Assembly: GCA_014529385.2 (NCBI GenBank)
Contig: CM043942.1
Coordinates: forward strand, 30,716,969 to 30,780,968
Direction: 5' to 3'
From: Adiantum capillus-veneris
Lineage: Eukaryota > Streptophyta > Polypodiopsida > Polypodiales > Pteridaceae
Length of the DNA: 64,000 nucleotides
Below the pieces are notes generated by a model that saw only the letters and a list, made by a program, of their open reading frames with translations, was not told where the DNA came from and ran no database searches. The translations under genes were made by a program, and so were the position numbers. This document shows, piece by piece, positions 44,730 to 56,279 of this stretch (positions within the stretch are counted from its first letter, which is position 1; the number at the start of each line of letters is the position of its first letter).

Positions 44730-47700
44730 AAGGTAGAGAATTTATGTGAAAGATAAAAGAACTTGGGACAAATCATTTCAAGAGCAAAAACGAAATACTG
44801 GGAAGAGTTGTGTGATAAGCTTAAGCTAGGGGATATTTCAAAATCCACAACCTTCACTTGGAGCAACAAACAATTATGTTCATGGTTTAGATCTACAAGG
44901 ATTGATAGAATTTATATGAATTCCACTCTATTGTAGGATTTTTGGCAAGTAAGTTGTTCTTCAAAGGACTCTTCTCTTCTATTGTCTGACCATTTTGAAA
45001 GTGCATTTACTTATATTCACTCTCCTTTCAAAGCATGGGACTTATCTGTTAAGGAAACTCAAAAGGTGTTGACTAATTTTAAACTCAATGGTAGAGAGAT
45101 TAGAAAAAAATGATGATTGGTGACCAAACATATGAGCTTGAAAACTTAAACCCCCCCCCCCCCCCCCCCCCCCCAAAAGGCCGGAGTCCTCCTTCTCAAA
45201 CCTTAGTGGAACTAAAGGAGAAGTTAAGACAAGAAGAGCTCCCAGTAGCTAAGGGGACAATTGTGTAGACTAGAGACTTTTGGGAAAGCAAAATTGGCGG
45301 ACGTGATAAGCACAAGTTTGTTTTTTACTTGATCAAAAAGAAAAAAGTTAGGGATTTTTTCCCCTTATTAATAAGGACAAACAAGGCTATGACGCTAAGA
45401 ATCACAAAGAGAATCTAAGCTTTGGTAAGAACTACTATGCTAGCATCTTCTCCACCCCCTACCCCATAAAGAGGGCTAATCATAATAGAGAAAGGAAAAA
45501 ATTGCCACTATCATTAAAAAAACCGTGGATCCTCTAATTGCTCTAACTCTTGATCAGCCTCTTACAGAGGAGGAGGTGAGAGAAACCATCTCCAAGCTAA
45601 AACTAGGGAAAACTCCTAGATAAGATGGCTTGCTCAATGAGTTCTTTCATGTGTTTTATAATTTTTTGGTTCCTTACATTTTGGATATATGGACTGAGGC
45701 CTTTAGACTAGGAGCTATATCTACCAACATTAACACGGGAGTTATCAAGATTTTCCACAGAGGGGAGAGAAGGAGGACTTAGGCAACTAGTGGAGACCTA
45801 TCACAGACTTCTTTGTATAAAAAAATTTCTCTCTCTGTAGCCTTGAGAGTCAATCCCCTTATGGATTCCATCACCTTGCCACACAAGGGAGATTCATATT
45901 GGATGCAATTATCATTATTTTTGGGAAGGACTTGAGTATGCACAAAAAACAAGACAAGAATCTATCTTCTATAAGATAGATTGTGATAAGGCTCAAAACA
46001 GGATGGAGTGAATTTTATCCTACACAATATTTTTGTGAGATTGGCTTTAGTAAAATGAATTTGTTCCTATTTTATGTGGTAAAGCCCATGCTAGAATTTT
46101 TATAAACGGAGAACTTTATAACTTCTTCCCCCCCCCCCCCCCTAAGGAGCTCTATACCACAGAGATGCCCCCTTGCCCTTCCTCTTACGCTATATGTTAT
46201 ATGCTTTGGTAAAAGGCATTCAAGTCAAAGGGGATCAAAAAAGATCTTGGTTCGCATCAATTTGCCGATGATACCAATGTTGTATTGAGGATTGAACACA
46301 AATCCATAGAGTCTTTTTGGAAGTGTTTTAATGATTTCTTCTTGGCCAATGGATCTATCATCAATCACAGCAAGACTGGGTTTAAAATCTCTTTATGGGA
46401 CACTCCACAAATTTTCATAGATGCATACTACAAAAAAGTAGAGGATGGATAGGTTTTCAGGTTGCTAGAGATCCCAATGGGATAGAAAGTCTCTTTTTCC
46501 CAAAGATGGGAATAAGTGGTTAATAAATTCAAGAAAATAATTTTGCTTGGCAACACTACCAACCTTCAAGAGATTTTTTCTAAATAATCACGTTATTTTA
46601 TCTCTAATTTATTTTTTGCCTTTCTGGAGGCCAGTTGTCTATCAGCAGATGCATAAGATCTACTCAAGATGGTTGTGGGGAGGTGATGAGGATCATCCCA
46701 AAATTCCAAAGGTTTCCTCTCGGTTTCCTAGGACACCTATTGCCTACCACAGCCAAACGAAGGTTTAGGACTTCTCAATATCTCCAAAATATCCTTAAAA
46801 AAGGCAACAAAGTGGATCTAGAGAGCATCTGACTCTCGGAGAACTTCTCATCACAAGAGACATTAGCTTGACATTAGCAAAATCAAATCCCATTCCTATA
46901 TGGCCTAGTCCAACCTAAGCCTCAGAGAAGTTCCTACAACTCCAGTATCTATCATTCCTATTAGATCTAAGCTTGTATACAAGTTTTGGGAAGCTTGGAA
47001 CTTTATCAAATTCCAATGGAAACCCTCAGAAGATATGGAATTTAACTTCTCTTTCTTCATTAATGATTCCCCATTGTTTTTGAGTCTTACTATACATCGA
47101 GCGACATTTTTCAAGCGAATCAAAATCCGAGCGAATATTTATACGACATAGGTCCGTGTTGTTCTATGTGGTGTGGTTTTGAGACCCATCCTCAATATCT
47201 AGAATGAAGCAGAGGGTGGCATGCCACGACCATGTCTATAGCTTTCTTCCATGCGGAGGTGGCAGAGCTAGTCATTTGCCGATGAAAAGGAAATAGCTGG
47301 CCTCCACCCCTTATTAGAGGGATGGCCTTGTACCCTCAGCCAAGTTCTCCAAGCACCCACCAACTACAAAAAGTGCATGCGGGAGTTCATTTTAGAGACG
47401 ATGAACCCTGATAGATAGCGTTGGCCTCCACCCCTTGTTAGAGGGATGACCTCGTACCCTCGGCCAAGTTCTCCAAGCACCCACCAACTACAAAAAGTGC
47501 ATGCGGGAGTTCATTTAGAGACGTTGAACCCTGATAGATAGCGTTTAAGCCGGAGGTTTAACCATCTAAGGTACGTACTCCCATTTGATGAGAAAATATG
47601 TAGCTTTTGTTCTCAAATCTAGTGTGGCAACAACGTTAACGACCATGTGCAAAAGGAGGGTAGGGTAGGCGCCCTAGTGTGACGAGAGATTTAGAAGACA

Positions 47701-47870
47701 TTCTAAAATACAAAAGTGAATAGACCTTTTTTTTTTAACTCTCCGGTGTTTTTATCGATTGAAATTGCAAAATTTGGGCTAGATTTTGAGCTTTCTTTTA
47801 AGAAAACTAGGAAATTTACTAATATAATATCACTCACAATCGTGAGTTCTTCTATTAAAAAAAAGAGAGA
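44730..47870 (+). pseudogene. L1-like LINE, decayed
   Basis: Pieces in order on the plus strand are as follows. Endonuclease end: FTWSNKQ..., then RIDRIYMN (near 44870), then SDHF. Reverse transcriptase N-terminal motif: LTEEEVRETISKLKLGKTPR (near 45590), then PYILDIW and TGVIK. A damaged palm holds GELYNFF and YAICYML around the poly-C at 46128 (near 46110-46200). A later segment reads RPVVYQQMHKIYSRWLWGG (near 46650), and a tail follows. The 3' end is probably at 47832-47864, where ACTCAC-AATC-GTGAGT is followed by an A run. Many stops and frameshifts are present. Two poly-C tracts (45151-45174 and 46128-46142) interrupt the coding remnant. Confidence 0.7.
47298..47544. repeat. 124-bp tandem duplication in LINE 3' region
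   Basis: The copies start TGGCCTCCACCCCTT at 47298 and 47422 and share CCAAGTTCTCCAAGCACCCA and AAAAGTGCATGCGGGAGTTC. Only a few differences separate them, so the duplication is younger than the decay of the LINE. Confidence 0.95.
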
Positions 47871-48000
47871 GAAAACTAGGAAATCTATACGAGTTTAATG
47901 TGATTACCGGCAAAAGCTTCAATTGTTAACTTAAATATTGAGAGAAATTCAAGTTTGCCCTTATTTTCATTGGTTAGGAAAAATGTATTTTACTAACCGT

Positions 48001-48001
<1 letters not shown>

Positions 48002-48036
<35 letters not shown>

Positions 48037-48087
48037 GTAGAAAAATTTCCCTCAAAGGATCTGCAATGGTGCACACCCTTTGAGGGA
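48002..48087. repeat. (CT)n microsatellite and short hairpin
   Basis: CT repeats occupy 48002-48035. Just after, TTCCCTCAAAGG (48047-48058) pairs with CCTTTGAGGGA (48077-48087) around an 18-base loop. The left arm and loop start (AAAGGATCTGC) recur in the large foldback at 48.8-48.96 kb. Confidence 0.75.
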
Positions 48088-48114
48088 GAATTTTTTTTTA
48101 ACACATTGAAGAGC

Positions 48115-48157
48115 TTTTTTTTTTTTCTTCTTTTGGCAAAACTCACAAACAGTGAGT
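48115..48157 (-). mobile_element. LINE-type 3' tail, minus orientation
   Basis: A T run (48115-48126), then CTTCTTTTGGCAAA and ACTCAC-AAACA-GTGAGT (48141-48157). On the minus strand this reads as hairpin, TTTTGCC, poly(A). It matches the plus-orientation tail at 47832-47864 and those near 5.1 kb. The rest of the element would lie to the right, but no coding region is recognisable there. Confidence 0.55.
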
Positions 48158-48629
48158 AATAAACTATAAACCAAATCATTTACAAGACCAGGCTTGCTCA
48201 AACCAAGCCAGGGCATCAGAGAGATCGCCATCAAACGACACTAGTCCATTGGGTCTTATAAGGAGCCCTCGAACCCATACACACAACTAAACACTTATAC
48301 AAAGCTAAACATAGCCAAAAGAAAAACATAAAGTCAAAGAGGAGAACCTGCCGCAAAGGGAATCCCAGCATTTTGGGTGGCCTCTCACTCCATTCACCAT
48401 GTCCTCCATGCAAGATCGACCTGATCGAAGAAACACATACTACTCCGAAAAGGGGAGAGCCCTCAGTCTCCATCACCTACCATGCTCATAATCGGGGGGT
48501 AATAAAAAAGAGCATTCGTTATCACATCCCAGAGCCCCCAATCCCGCAGAGATCCTCCATTCCTCTGCAATGCAAATCGCAGCTTTGTAAGCGTCGATGT
48601 CACTATGCCTAAGCACCACCAAAGAGCAG

Positions 48630-48669
48630 CCCCCCCCCCCCCCCGCCCCCCCCCCCCCCCCCCCCCCCC
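48630..48669. repeat. Poly-C tract of 40 bases with one G
   Basis: C bases from 48630 to 48669, interrupted once at 48645. Proline- and glycine-rich frames over it are artefacts. Confidence 0.97.
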
Positions 48670-48796
48670 AAAATGTAGGACACCTAGGATTCAGTCGTGA
48701 CATTCACATTGAATGCCCCTTCAAAAGAAAAGTAAAGTATAATAAAGCATCCTTAAAGGATCACCAGAAAAGAAAGAGTTTTATATTTAGAAAAAA

Positions 48797-48958
48797 CCTC
48801 CCCACTAAAGGATTCACTAAAACACAAAAGAGTTAAAAGAAAAAACAAAAACAAAACCTCCTAAAGGATCTGCGGGCGGGGCAGATCCTTTAGGAGGTTT
48901 TGTTTTTTTTTTTTTTTTTAAACACTCTTGTGTTTTAGTGAATCCTTTAGTGGGGAGG
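48797..48958. repeat. Foldback with 77-bp arms and 7-base loop
   Basis: The left arm 48797-48873 and right arm 48881-48958 are reverse complements apart from indels in an A/T-rich middle, around the loop GGGCGGG. Arm landmarks are CCTCCCCACTAAAGGATTCA, CACTAAAACACAA and AAACCTCCTAAAGGATCTGC with their complements. Transcribed, it would form a long, nearly perfect hairpin of the kind that feeds small-RNA processing; it could also be a foldback transposon or an inverted-duplication scar. No target duplication was found. Confidence 0.9.
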
Positions 48959-49075
48959 CTTTGAAGACTTTCTTTTTAGAATGTTTTTGGATGGTTTTCT
49001 TTCGAGTGAATCAAAGGGGATGTCTTTTTTTAAAAAGAAAAAGCGAGTGGAGTGACAAAAGTGCACAGGGCACAT

Positions 49076-49078
<3 letters not shown>

Positions 49079-49123
<45 letters not shown>

Positions 49124-49320
49124 TAGCTAGAGATTTTTTCTATATCGGCACGAATATGAGGGTGCACTATGCAGTTCTTGATGAGCGATGTACAACCCAT
49201 TGTGTTGCTTGATGAGGGTTGTTGGCAAGCAAGCTGTCCACATACACATGTCTCTCTCTCTCTCTCTCTCTTCTTCATTGTGGAGGGGTAGAACCTTGCA
49301 CTCGACGGGTAGGATGCACA
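49079..49320. repeat. GA and TC microsatellites
   Basis: GA repeats at 49079-49118 and TC repeats at about 49251-49272 flank a short unique segment. No gene. Confidence 0.9.
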
Positions 49321-49468
49321 TGTAGAAGGTAGCTCAAGAGTCGAGGATTGAGTTAATAGTTTTGCTAAGGATTGAGAGTTTTTTTAGAATGAAACTCAAT
49401 TGAATGCTTCGCAGTCACTCTCTATCTCTCAAAGCTTCTGAGGCAGTTGCCATGGCTATGGAGAGACG

Positions 49469-49469
<1 letters not shown>

Positions 49470-49523
<54 letters not shown>

Positions 49524-49566
49524 GCTATGGAGAGACAATGTGTGTGCGTGCATGCAAACATTGAGC

Positions 49567-49623
<57 letters not shown>
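49470..49623. repeat. (GT)25 and (CT)26 microsatellites
   Basis: GT repeats at 49470-49519 and CT repeats at 49571-49623. Between them GGCTATGGAGAGAC occurs again (also at about 49453), so the GT block sits between two short direct repeats. Confidence 0.95.
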
Positions 49624-49626
<3 letters not shown>

Positions 49627-51120
49627 TGCATAGATGTTTCAGGCTTCTTGCATCTTCTTCTTCTCTCGCTACAAGAGATTCCCAAGTGGAAAATTTAATC
49701 TCTCTTTCTCCCCCTCTCGTCTAATATATCTTTATCAGTAGTCGTGCAAGGTGCAATCGTCGCCATCACGGCAATAGGGGAGATGACCCCTGTGGGAGGG
49801 GGGGAGGGGGGGAGGGATGGGGGCACATTTTGGCGGCAACGTCTCAACCAACGGAGGTGCAGTCTTCGCCATAACGACAACAAGGGAAGAGATGAACCCT
49901 CTGGGAGGGAGGAATCACCATTTTGATTCAATGGGAATCACCAAAAGATACCTTGGAAATAAAATGAAAAAGAAAAGGCCTCCTTTGGAAGAGAATGTCA
50001 TTGAATTGGAATGATAAGGAGAAGCTTTTTGCAAAACTAGGAGTATTGCGTCATGAGGCTAGAAGCGACATGGAGGCAGGTGGTAGAGTCTTACAGATAG
50101 AGACTACAGGCAAGGGAACAGGTGGAATCGAGGCCCAAAGGTGACAGAGGACTTGCGGCAACATACCTTTTTTTAATAATAGAGAGATCACCCAGCTGTC
50201 GCGAACGTAATGAGGGTGGAGTGCTTAGCTGAAATGATTGATTGTGGAAGCTCTCTACGTGAGTTTGATGGAAAGCTAACAAGTGATACTTTTACTCCAG
50301 AATTGAAAGCGGTGAAACACTCTTGACGGAATCTCACATGTGAGCTTGATTTTGAAAGCAATTGTTCGAGTGGAATTGAGGAAGGTCCTTTGGAAGGTTT
50401 TCTAGTGAAAAGGGGAATGAAAAGGAAAAAGGGGGGCAAAAGCACGCAAGTACCCGACATGCTAGCCCAGCAAAGGGACACAGAGAGCCGGCTAGGGATC
50501 ATGCTAGGAAGGACAACGGGGAGAGCGAGGAGGAGCAAGGTAGGTAAGGGGAGTTGGGGGGGCGGGGGGCGCTCTCTTTTCTAGAGCTACACAGGCGACA
50601 CCGTTTTCTACAATTCAATTTTTTTTCTATCTTTCTCTCTCTTGATGTAGGTCTCGCTTCTCTCACTCTTGGCTATGTGTGTTTTGATAAAGTGCCTCTC
50701 ATTGACTCGCTCGATTTTATTATCGCTCGAAAAAATTTGCTCGGAATTTGGGATTCCTCATTGTTTTTCTATGTAGCTCAATGCGGTTTGGGGCTGGGAA
50801 GAAAGACTCATGTCCGCTACAAAACAGGCATCAAAAAGTGAAAGGATCTCTACCTTGGCAACATCTAAATGGATTCTCAAAAAATTAGGACTTTATTCAA
50901 CCTATTTAAAGTGGCTATAGGCAAGACTTCAAAAGTTGTGTAACACTTATGGACCCTTTCCCAAAAGTAGCACTTATAGAAGCAGATTGAAGACAATTGC
51001 TGGTGAAATCTACACTCAATCTCATTTCCAAAATGAAGGAGTTAAAGATAATGAAAACAAAAAACTCAATCGACTCTAGAAATTGAATTAAAGTTCTAAA
51101 TAGTGGACCTATAGGTTTAA
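49624..51120. other. Intergenic, weak 106-bp repeat, no gene
   Basis: Two diverged copies of a GTGCAATCGTCGCC...GTGGGAGGG-type unit start at about 49751 and 49857. Open frames in this stretch lack recognisable domains. Confidence 0.45.
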
Positions 51121-51129
51121 GTGCATCTG

Positions 51130-51480
51130 GGCTTTCCCTCTAGCCATCAAGCATAGCAGTCCCATGTGGCTTCTTATTCATCATGGGGGGTATGACGTGG
51201 AGAAAGAGCACTCAAAGTGGGAATTGGAGATGGTCAGTGTTTCAAGTATGGCTAGCAAGTGGTGAGCATACAACACCTTTTCTTCTCATGCCCAAGGAAG
51301 AAGAAACTCCTACAAAAACTTCAACATGGTTGTTGTGACACCCATCCTCTACATATAAATCCTTAGAATTTTTTATATGTGTATGTAAAATTATAGATGT
51401 CACTCTATGGAATGTTTGGAGAGGATTATACCTCTGGAACGTATGGGTAGACAAAAACTCCTTTGTGTTTAATCAATCAG
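51130..51480 (+). pseudogene. L1-like LINE zinc-binding region relic
   Basis: Across shifting frames one reads PMWLLIHHGV (near 51155), then GDGQCFKYG and IQHLFFSCP (near 51230-51290), matching the L1 tail pattern W-L-L-x-H..., Cys-x2-Cys-like and HLFFxCP. Stops and shifts show decay. No reverse transcriptase core is recognisable directly upstream. Confidence 0.5.
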
Positions 51481-51769
51481 GACATCAAATGGATCACTTG
51501 CTTTTTCTAGATATGAAAAGGTCTACTAACCCCATTTGTTCTCCAATCAAAGAATCTCATGTAAACTTCTTGCCCCTTAGCTACATTTTAAAAACCTGTA
51601 GGTTGCAACAATGGTTTTACAAACTCACCGTGGTATATTCCCATGAAAGGCTCAGAATGTTACAACCTATGTCCTTGCTCTAGTCATCATGTATTTGTAA
51701 AGGGTGTCCCTCCCCTTACATGTGGGACTCTTTGTTTTTTTTTTTTCTTTTAATTCAAAGTTTTATTAA

Positions 51770-52700
51770 ACGCTCAAAAAAATACATATGTAGGCTTATT
51801 CCTACAAATACTATGATAGAAACTCCTAAATTAGCACGGCTATTTGCCTCTAAAAATGTATGGTTTAGTGATTGTGATTTTAAGTTCACTAGCCATTTTT
51901 TGGCGAGTACAATATTCCAAAACTTGGGTACTAAGTTAAGTTTAACAATGGCTAAATATCCTAAAAGTGATGGTCGAATAGGACGAGTAAATTAGGAAAT
52001 AGAGGATATGTTACATGCTTATGTAAGTAAGAAACAAGCGAAATGGAAATCATATCTCTCAATCTTGGAGTTTGCTTATAGGAATGCTAAGCATGTTTCT
52101 ACAACGTTCAGCCCTTTAATGTTAGTGTATATCTTCCAACCCCATTTGCTAATTTTGATGTGGTTAGCCAATGGAAAGATCCAACAAGTCCAAGTCCAAG
52201 ACTTCTCAAAGGATCAATTGTCTATGTTATTTGTTGCCTGTTTGAATGTTAAGCAAGCACAATACAAATATTGAAAGTATGCTTTTGAAATATGAAGACT
52301 GGTTACTTTTGAAGAAGGCAATCAAGTTTTTCTACGTGTACCAAAACATTCCAAAAGTCTAAATATGGAATCAGTTTCAAAGTATCTCCTTGTTACTATG
52401 GTTTTTTTTGCATCCACCAATGTTCCATGTTAGTCATTGAGGAAATAGTTAGGCAATGATGAAAATGTTGTGGACATAGATGTTTTGATCAATTTTATCA
52501 AACCACCAAGTTTGCCTCATGACCCAAACTGTATTCTAGATTCTCATGTTTTACGTACAAGGCATCATGAATGCCATCAAGTTTGGGTAAGTGGAACGAA
52601 AAACCTAAGGAGAGTTTTACTCGAGAGAAAAATTGTGTGATTAAGAAAATATTTTCCATTCCCACTTTGTTTTTGAGGATTAAAACTATTCTCCGAGGGG
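51770..52700 (+). pseudogene. Ty3/gypsy integrase relic
   Basis: The plus-strand frame contains TMIETPKLARLF, SDCDFKFTSHF (the second catalytic Asp context), then LGTKLSLTMAKYPKSDGR, where the catalytic Glu position of QTE-R-VN reads Gly. A stop follows, then LEFAYRNAKHVSTTFSPLML in the next open frame from 52008. The remainder degrades toward 52700, where a GAGGGGCCTAG...AGGACAAGGG purine-rich tract could be a polypurine tract. The family is different from the chromovirus at 28.6 kb. Confidence 0.75.
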
Positions 52701-52757
52701 CCTAGTATGAGGACAAGGGTTGAGACAGGTTGAAGGGTCTAGCAATGGGGTAAAGAG

Positions 52758-53066
52758 CCCATAAGGCTCGAGAAAGAGGAATTACATAGCCAAATGCTAT
52801 ATAAGGGAATGTTTGGGTGAATAATGGCAAGCCACTTTCCTTGCCCTCTCGTAGGCTCTCACTCTCCTATTCTTACAACCCTAACCTTTTTAGATTCAAT
52901 ACACCCATAATATTAGTATGAGAGTATACAATAGGCTTGTAACCATCCTCTTTGCCTCCAAAAATACAGGCTATCAACACAAGAGGTGGTATGCTTAGAG
53001 TTAGTCTATCAAAATTGTATCACAAGAGGTGGTATGCTTAGAGTTTGAACAAATTCTTCCTCCAAG

Positions 53067-53135
<69 letters not shown>

Positions 53136-53578
53136 TCCCATAAGGCTCGAAAAAGAGGAATTATATTGTCGAATCCTATAAAAGGGACTGTTTGGGTGAA
53201 TAATGGCAAGCCACTTTCCTTGCCCTCTCATAGGTCGTCATTCTCTTATTCTTACAACCCTACCCTTTTTAGAGTTAATACACCCAAAATATTCCTATAA
53301 AAGGGACTATTTGGGTGAATAATGGCAAGCCACTTTCCTTGCCCTCTCATAGGTTGTCACTCTCTTATTCTTACAACCCTAACCTTTTTAGAGTTAATAC
53401 ACCCAAAATATTAGTATGAGAGTATACAATAGGCTTATAATAGACTCCACACCCATCCTCTTTGGCTCCAAAAATAGAGGCTATCAAGACAAGACGCGGT
53501 ATGCTTAGAGTTAGTCTATCAAAAATGTATCACAAGAGGTGGTATGCTTAGAGTTTGAACAAATTCTTCCTCCAAGAT
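52758..53578 (+). repeat. Duplicated LTR-like segments joined by a 65-base G tract
   Basis: Copy A (52758-53069) and copy B (53137-53578) both run from CCCATAAGGCTCGA through a TATATAAGG/TATAAAAGG box, GGGTGAATAATGGCAAGCCA, TTCTTACAACCCTA and AAGAGGTGGTATGCTTAGAG to CTTCCTCCAAGAT. Copy B has an internal 119-bp duplication (from 53175 and 53294). Both copies carry, near their ends, a 43-bp direct repeat of the GAGGTGGTATGC block. Between A and B lies an uninterrupted G tract (53070-53134). The TATA-like box followed by a worn TGGTAT...GAG primer-like motif suggests LTR plus leader. Confidence 0.75.
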
Positions 53579-54085
53579 GGTTTCTAGAGGATTCTTGGAA
53601 TCACTAGCCCAACTACTTTGAGTAGGTGCTTTTGAAGGCCCTTCTATCCCTGAAGCCAGAGTTGTGGCCTTAATTGCATGTAGAGTCTTTTCTACTATAG
53701 TATACCGTGATCTACATTTGTTGCAAAAAAGCACGTTTTTGGGTTAATTTTCAAAAAAAAATTAAAGAAAATGACATTAAGGGGGCAATAGATGGACCAT
53801 ACATGAAAAAAATTAATTGCCTCTCTATAGCGTATCTCCATTACAATCTCGATGCATAAAGTACAAGTCTTTCCTTGGTAACGCGTCAAGTTTCTCTCAA
53901 TCTTAGTTCTTTCAATAAATTTCATGGCAAGTATATGTTTTGAACCTTAAAATGATTATTTGGTGGATGTTCTATATACCTTTCCCTTTTATTTCTCATG
54001 GAGCACTAATTAGGTCAAGCCTTTGCATAAAGGAGGCAATGTAAAGAATGTAAATAAGTACTACACTATAATGATTGGGTCTCTT
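53579..54085. other. Region after LTR-like copy B, no clear gene
   Basis: If copy B is a 5' LTR, this would be leader and gag start (ATGGTTTCTAGAGGATTC at 53577 begins a short frame), but no gag motif is recognised. Confidence 0.3.
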
Positions 54086-54089
54086 ATGG

Positions 54090-55190
54090 CAAAGTTGTTT
54101 GGGTACATATTGGAGATAAAATTGAGTGATTGGGCTGAAGAGAATGGAGTGATTGGGCTGAAGAGAATGGAAAGCATGCAAAAGGACAACCAGGTTTTTG
54201 TCAACGTCATAGCACTTTTGATCATCTTGTCACTCTTTGTGTTCTAATAGAGGAAAGTCAATTGAAAGGCAAACAGTTGTATTGTTTCTTTGTGGACTTC
54301 AAGAAAGCCTTTAATATGATTCCACGCAACAATTTGTGCAGAAGGATGAAAGAACTCCAAGTGCCAAGTGAGTTTATGCTTGTGGTTTAACGAATCTATG
54401 AGAACGTGATGTGTCAATTTCACATGGAAAGAGGAATTTCAAAATATTTTGCAAGCACTATTGGGGTTAAACAAGGATTTCCATTGTCGCCAACTCTCTT
54501 TGGTCCATGCATTGATCAATTGGAACAAATGGTACTTGAATTTATGCAAGAAGAAGGCATTGAAGAGGTCAGTATTTGCAATGCAATAATAATGCTTTTG
54601 TTGTATGTGGATGATGTAGTGATTTCTAACACACGCTTTAGAGGATGCACAAAACCTTATGGTTGTCCTTGTGAGAACTTTTTCTTGCATAGTGGGCTCA
54701 TTTTTAATGAATCCAAAACAAAGGTTATGGTTGCAAAAAATGACGATAAGGAGAAGCCCTGCATTGTTTATAACAATGAGACACTTGAAGTTGTTGAGAG
54801 CTTTAGGTACCTTGGTCTTGAGGTTCTTGCCAATCACAAGTGGCATTAATGTGCTATGCATCATTTGGAAGCAGGGAAGAGAGTGTAATATGCATTTGAG
54901 AACATGTGTAATGCGGAAAATATAAAATATTGGGTTTGTAAGAAGTATCTTTTTGACACATTGGTGATGCCGGCTCTTTATGGAGTTAAAGTGTGGGCAG
55001 AAGCATCTCAAAGTCTACTTGGAAAGAGTTTGAGAATGTCCAAAAGGGTTTTCTTACAAACTTTCTCCAAATTTAGACACAAACACCGTATATGCTCCTA
55101 ATTCTTAAGTTGGGATCTCTTCCAATTAAGGTTATGAACATGGAAAGGGTTGTGGGGTACATGATAAAGATGCGTCAAAATCCCTCACAT
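54090..55190 (+). pseudogene. Non-LTR reverse transcriptase relic
   Basis: Motifs in order are YCFFVDFKKAFNMIPRNNL (near 54280, first catalytic Asp), RRMKELQVPSEF (near 54340), GVKQGFPLSPTLFG (near 54460), LLLYVDDVVIS (near 54600, YVDD catalytic pair), GLIFNESKTKVMV (near 54700), ESFRYLGLEV (near 54800), and a C-terminal LFDTLVMPALYGVKVW (near 54950). This is the LINE-type palm and thumb. Stops (for example at 54388) and frameshifts break it. A 27-bp in-frame tandem repeat (TGATTGGGCTGAAGAGAATG) sits at about 54125-54175. Upstream endonuclease is absent; the endonuclease relic at 61.1-61.5 kb may be of the same family. Confidence 0.8.
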
Positions 55191-55455
55191 CGACTTCCAA
55201 TTTCAGCCATGTGAACCAAAATACATCAAGTCCTTGTACAACCCCAAGTTTGGCTTAAGGGGGTGATTGTAAGGGAATGACCAACTTGTGGCACCATGGG
55301 AAAGCCCTCTAGCCACCTAGGGAGAGATAAATGTTGACATGGTCCAATAGCAAAAGGATGCAACCCATCTAGCCAATGATTGTAAAAAGCAACAAGCCTA
55401 TATAGAGTCTACTTTCTAATCAAACAATTGCACTTTGATTCCTATCATTGTGTTT

Positions 55456-55526
<71 letters not shown>

Positions 55527-56279
55527 AAGTTGACCCTAATCACCATCTCTCTAACCCTAACCCTAACACCATGGTTAAGTTAAGGCTTCACCCTCCATAG
55601 CCTAATGCTAATCATTGTTGATTAGGAAGTATGCTTCCGGATCGACTAACCCATCAACCACAACAAGGAGAGCGCCAAAAGTCAGTTTTGGTCAACGTCG
55701 GGAAAATATGTCCATAAACTTGGAAATTGGGCTAACTTAGTAAACTTTTATCTGAATTTGAAAAGATTTTGACCCACATGATAATTATAGCCCCACCCTC
55801 AAAATTCCAAGACCAAACCTGGATTGAGATCCATGTACCCATCCCAAATCTCTGGACGAGCATCTAGCCATCTTGACCCACATGATAATTATAGCCCACC
55901 GTCAAAATTTCAAGACATTTGGATTGAAAAATCCTTGTGAGAATCTCAAACTTCTCCAAGACCCCAAATTGACTTGATGTCCAAACCAAAGATCCAAACC
56001 CAAAAAGTTTGCTACCATAGCATCTATTAATCGTGTTAAACCTAATGATACTAAGAAAACCTAATTGGGCTTCCAAACATGGATTGTGATTCATGTATCT
56101 TTAGCTCAAAATTGACTTGGACCAATTTCTCCTGTGTTCGTAGTTATCTTATACACATTGGTGAATTTTGGTCAAATATGGATCACATTTGCTTCCGTTA
56201 TGTTCAATTTTCAGTTTATGGTCAAGTTTGCACTAAATAAATTTTCTACAAGCTTCCGACCAAATTCTTGGCACTAAAA
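55191..56279. other. Intergenic with (CT)n 55459-55522
   Basis: About 32 CT units occupy 55459-55522. A TTGACCCACATGATAATTATAG-type block (shown in part) recurs at about 55769 and 55871. No gene is recognised. Confidence 0.6.

Noticed and set aside
55550-55570. CCCTAACCCTAAC resembling telomeric repeat
   Set aside because: Only two to three units, and the unit is CCCTAAC, not the plant CCCTAAA. It occurs inside a degenerate region after a CT microsatellite.
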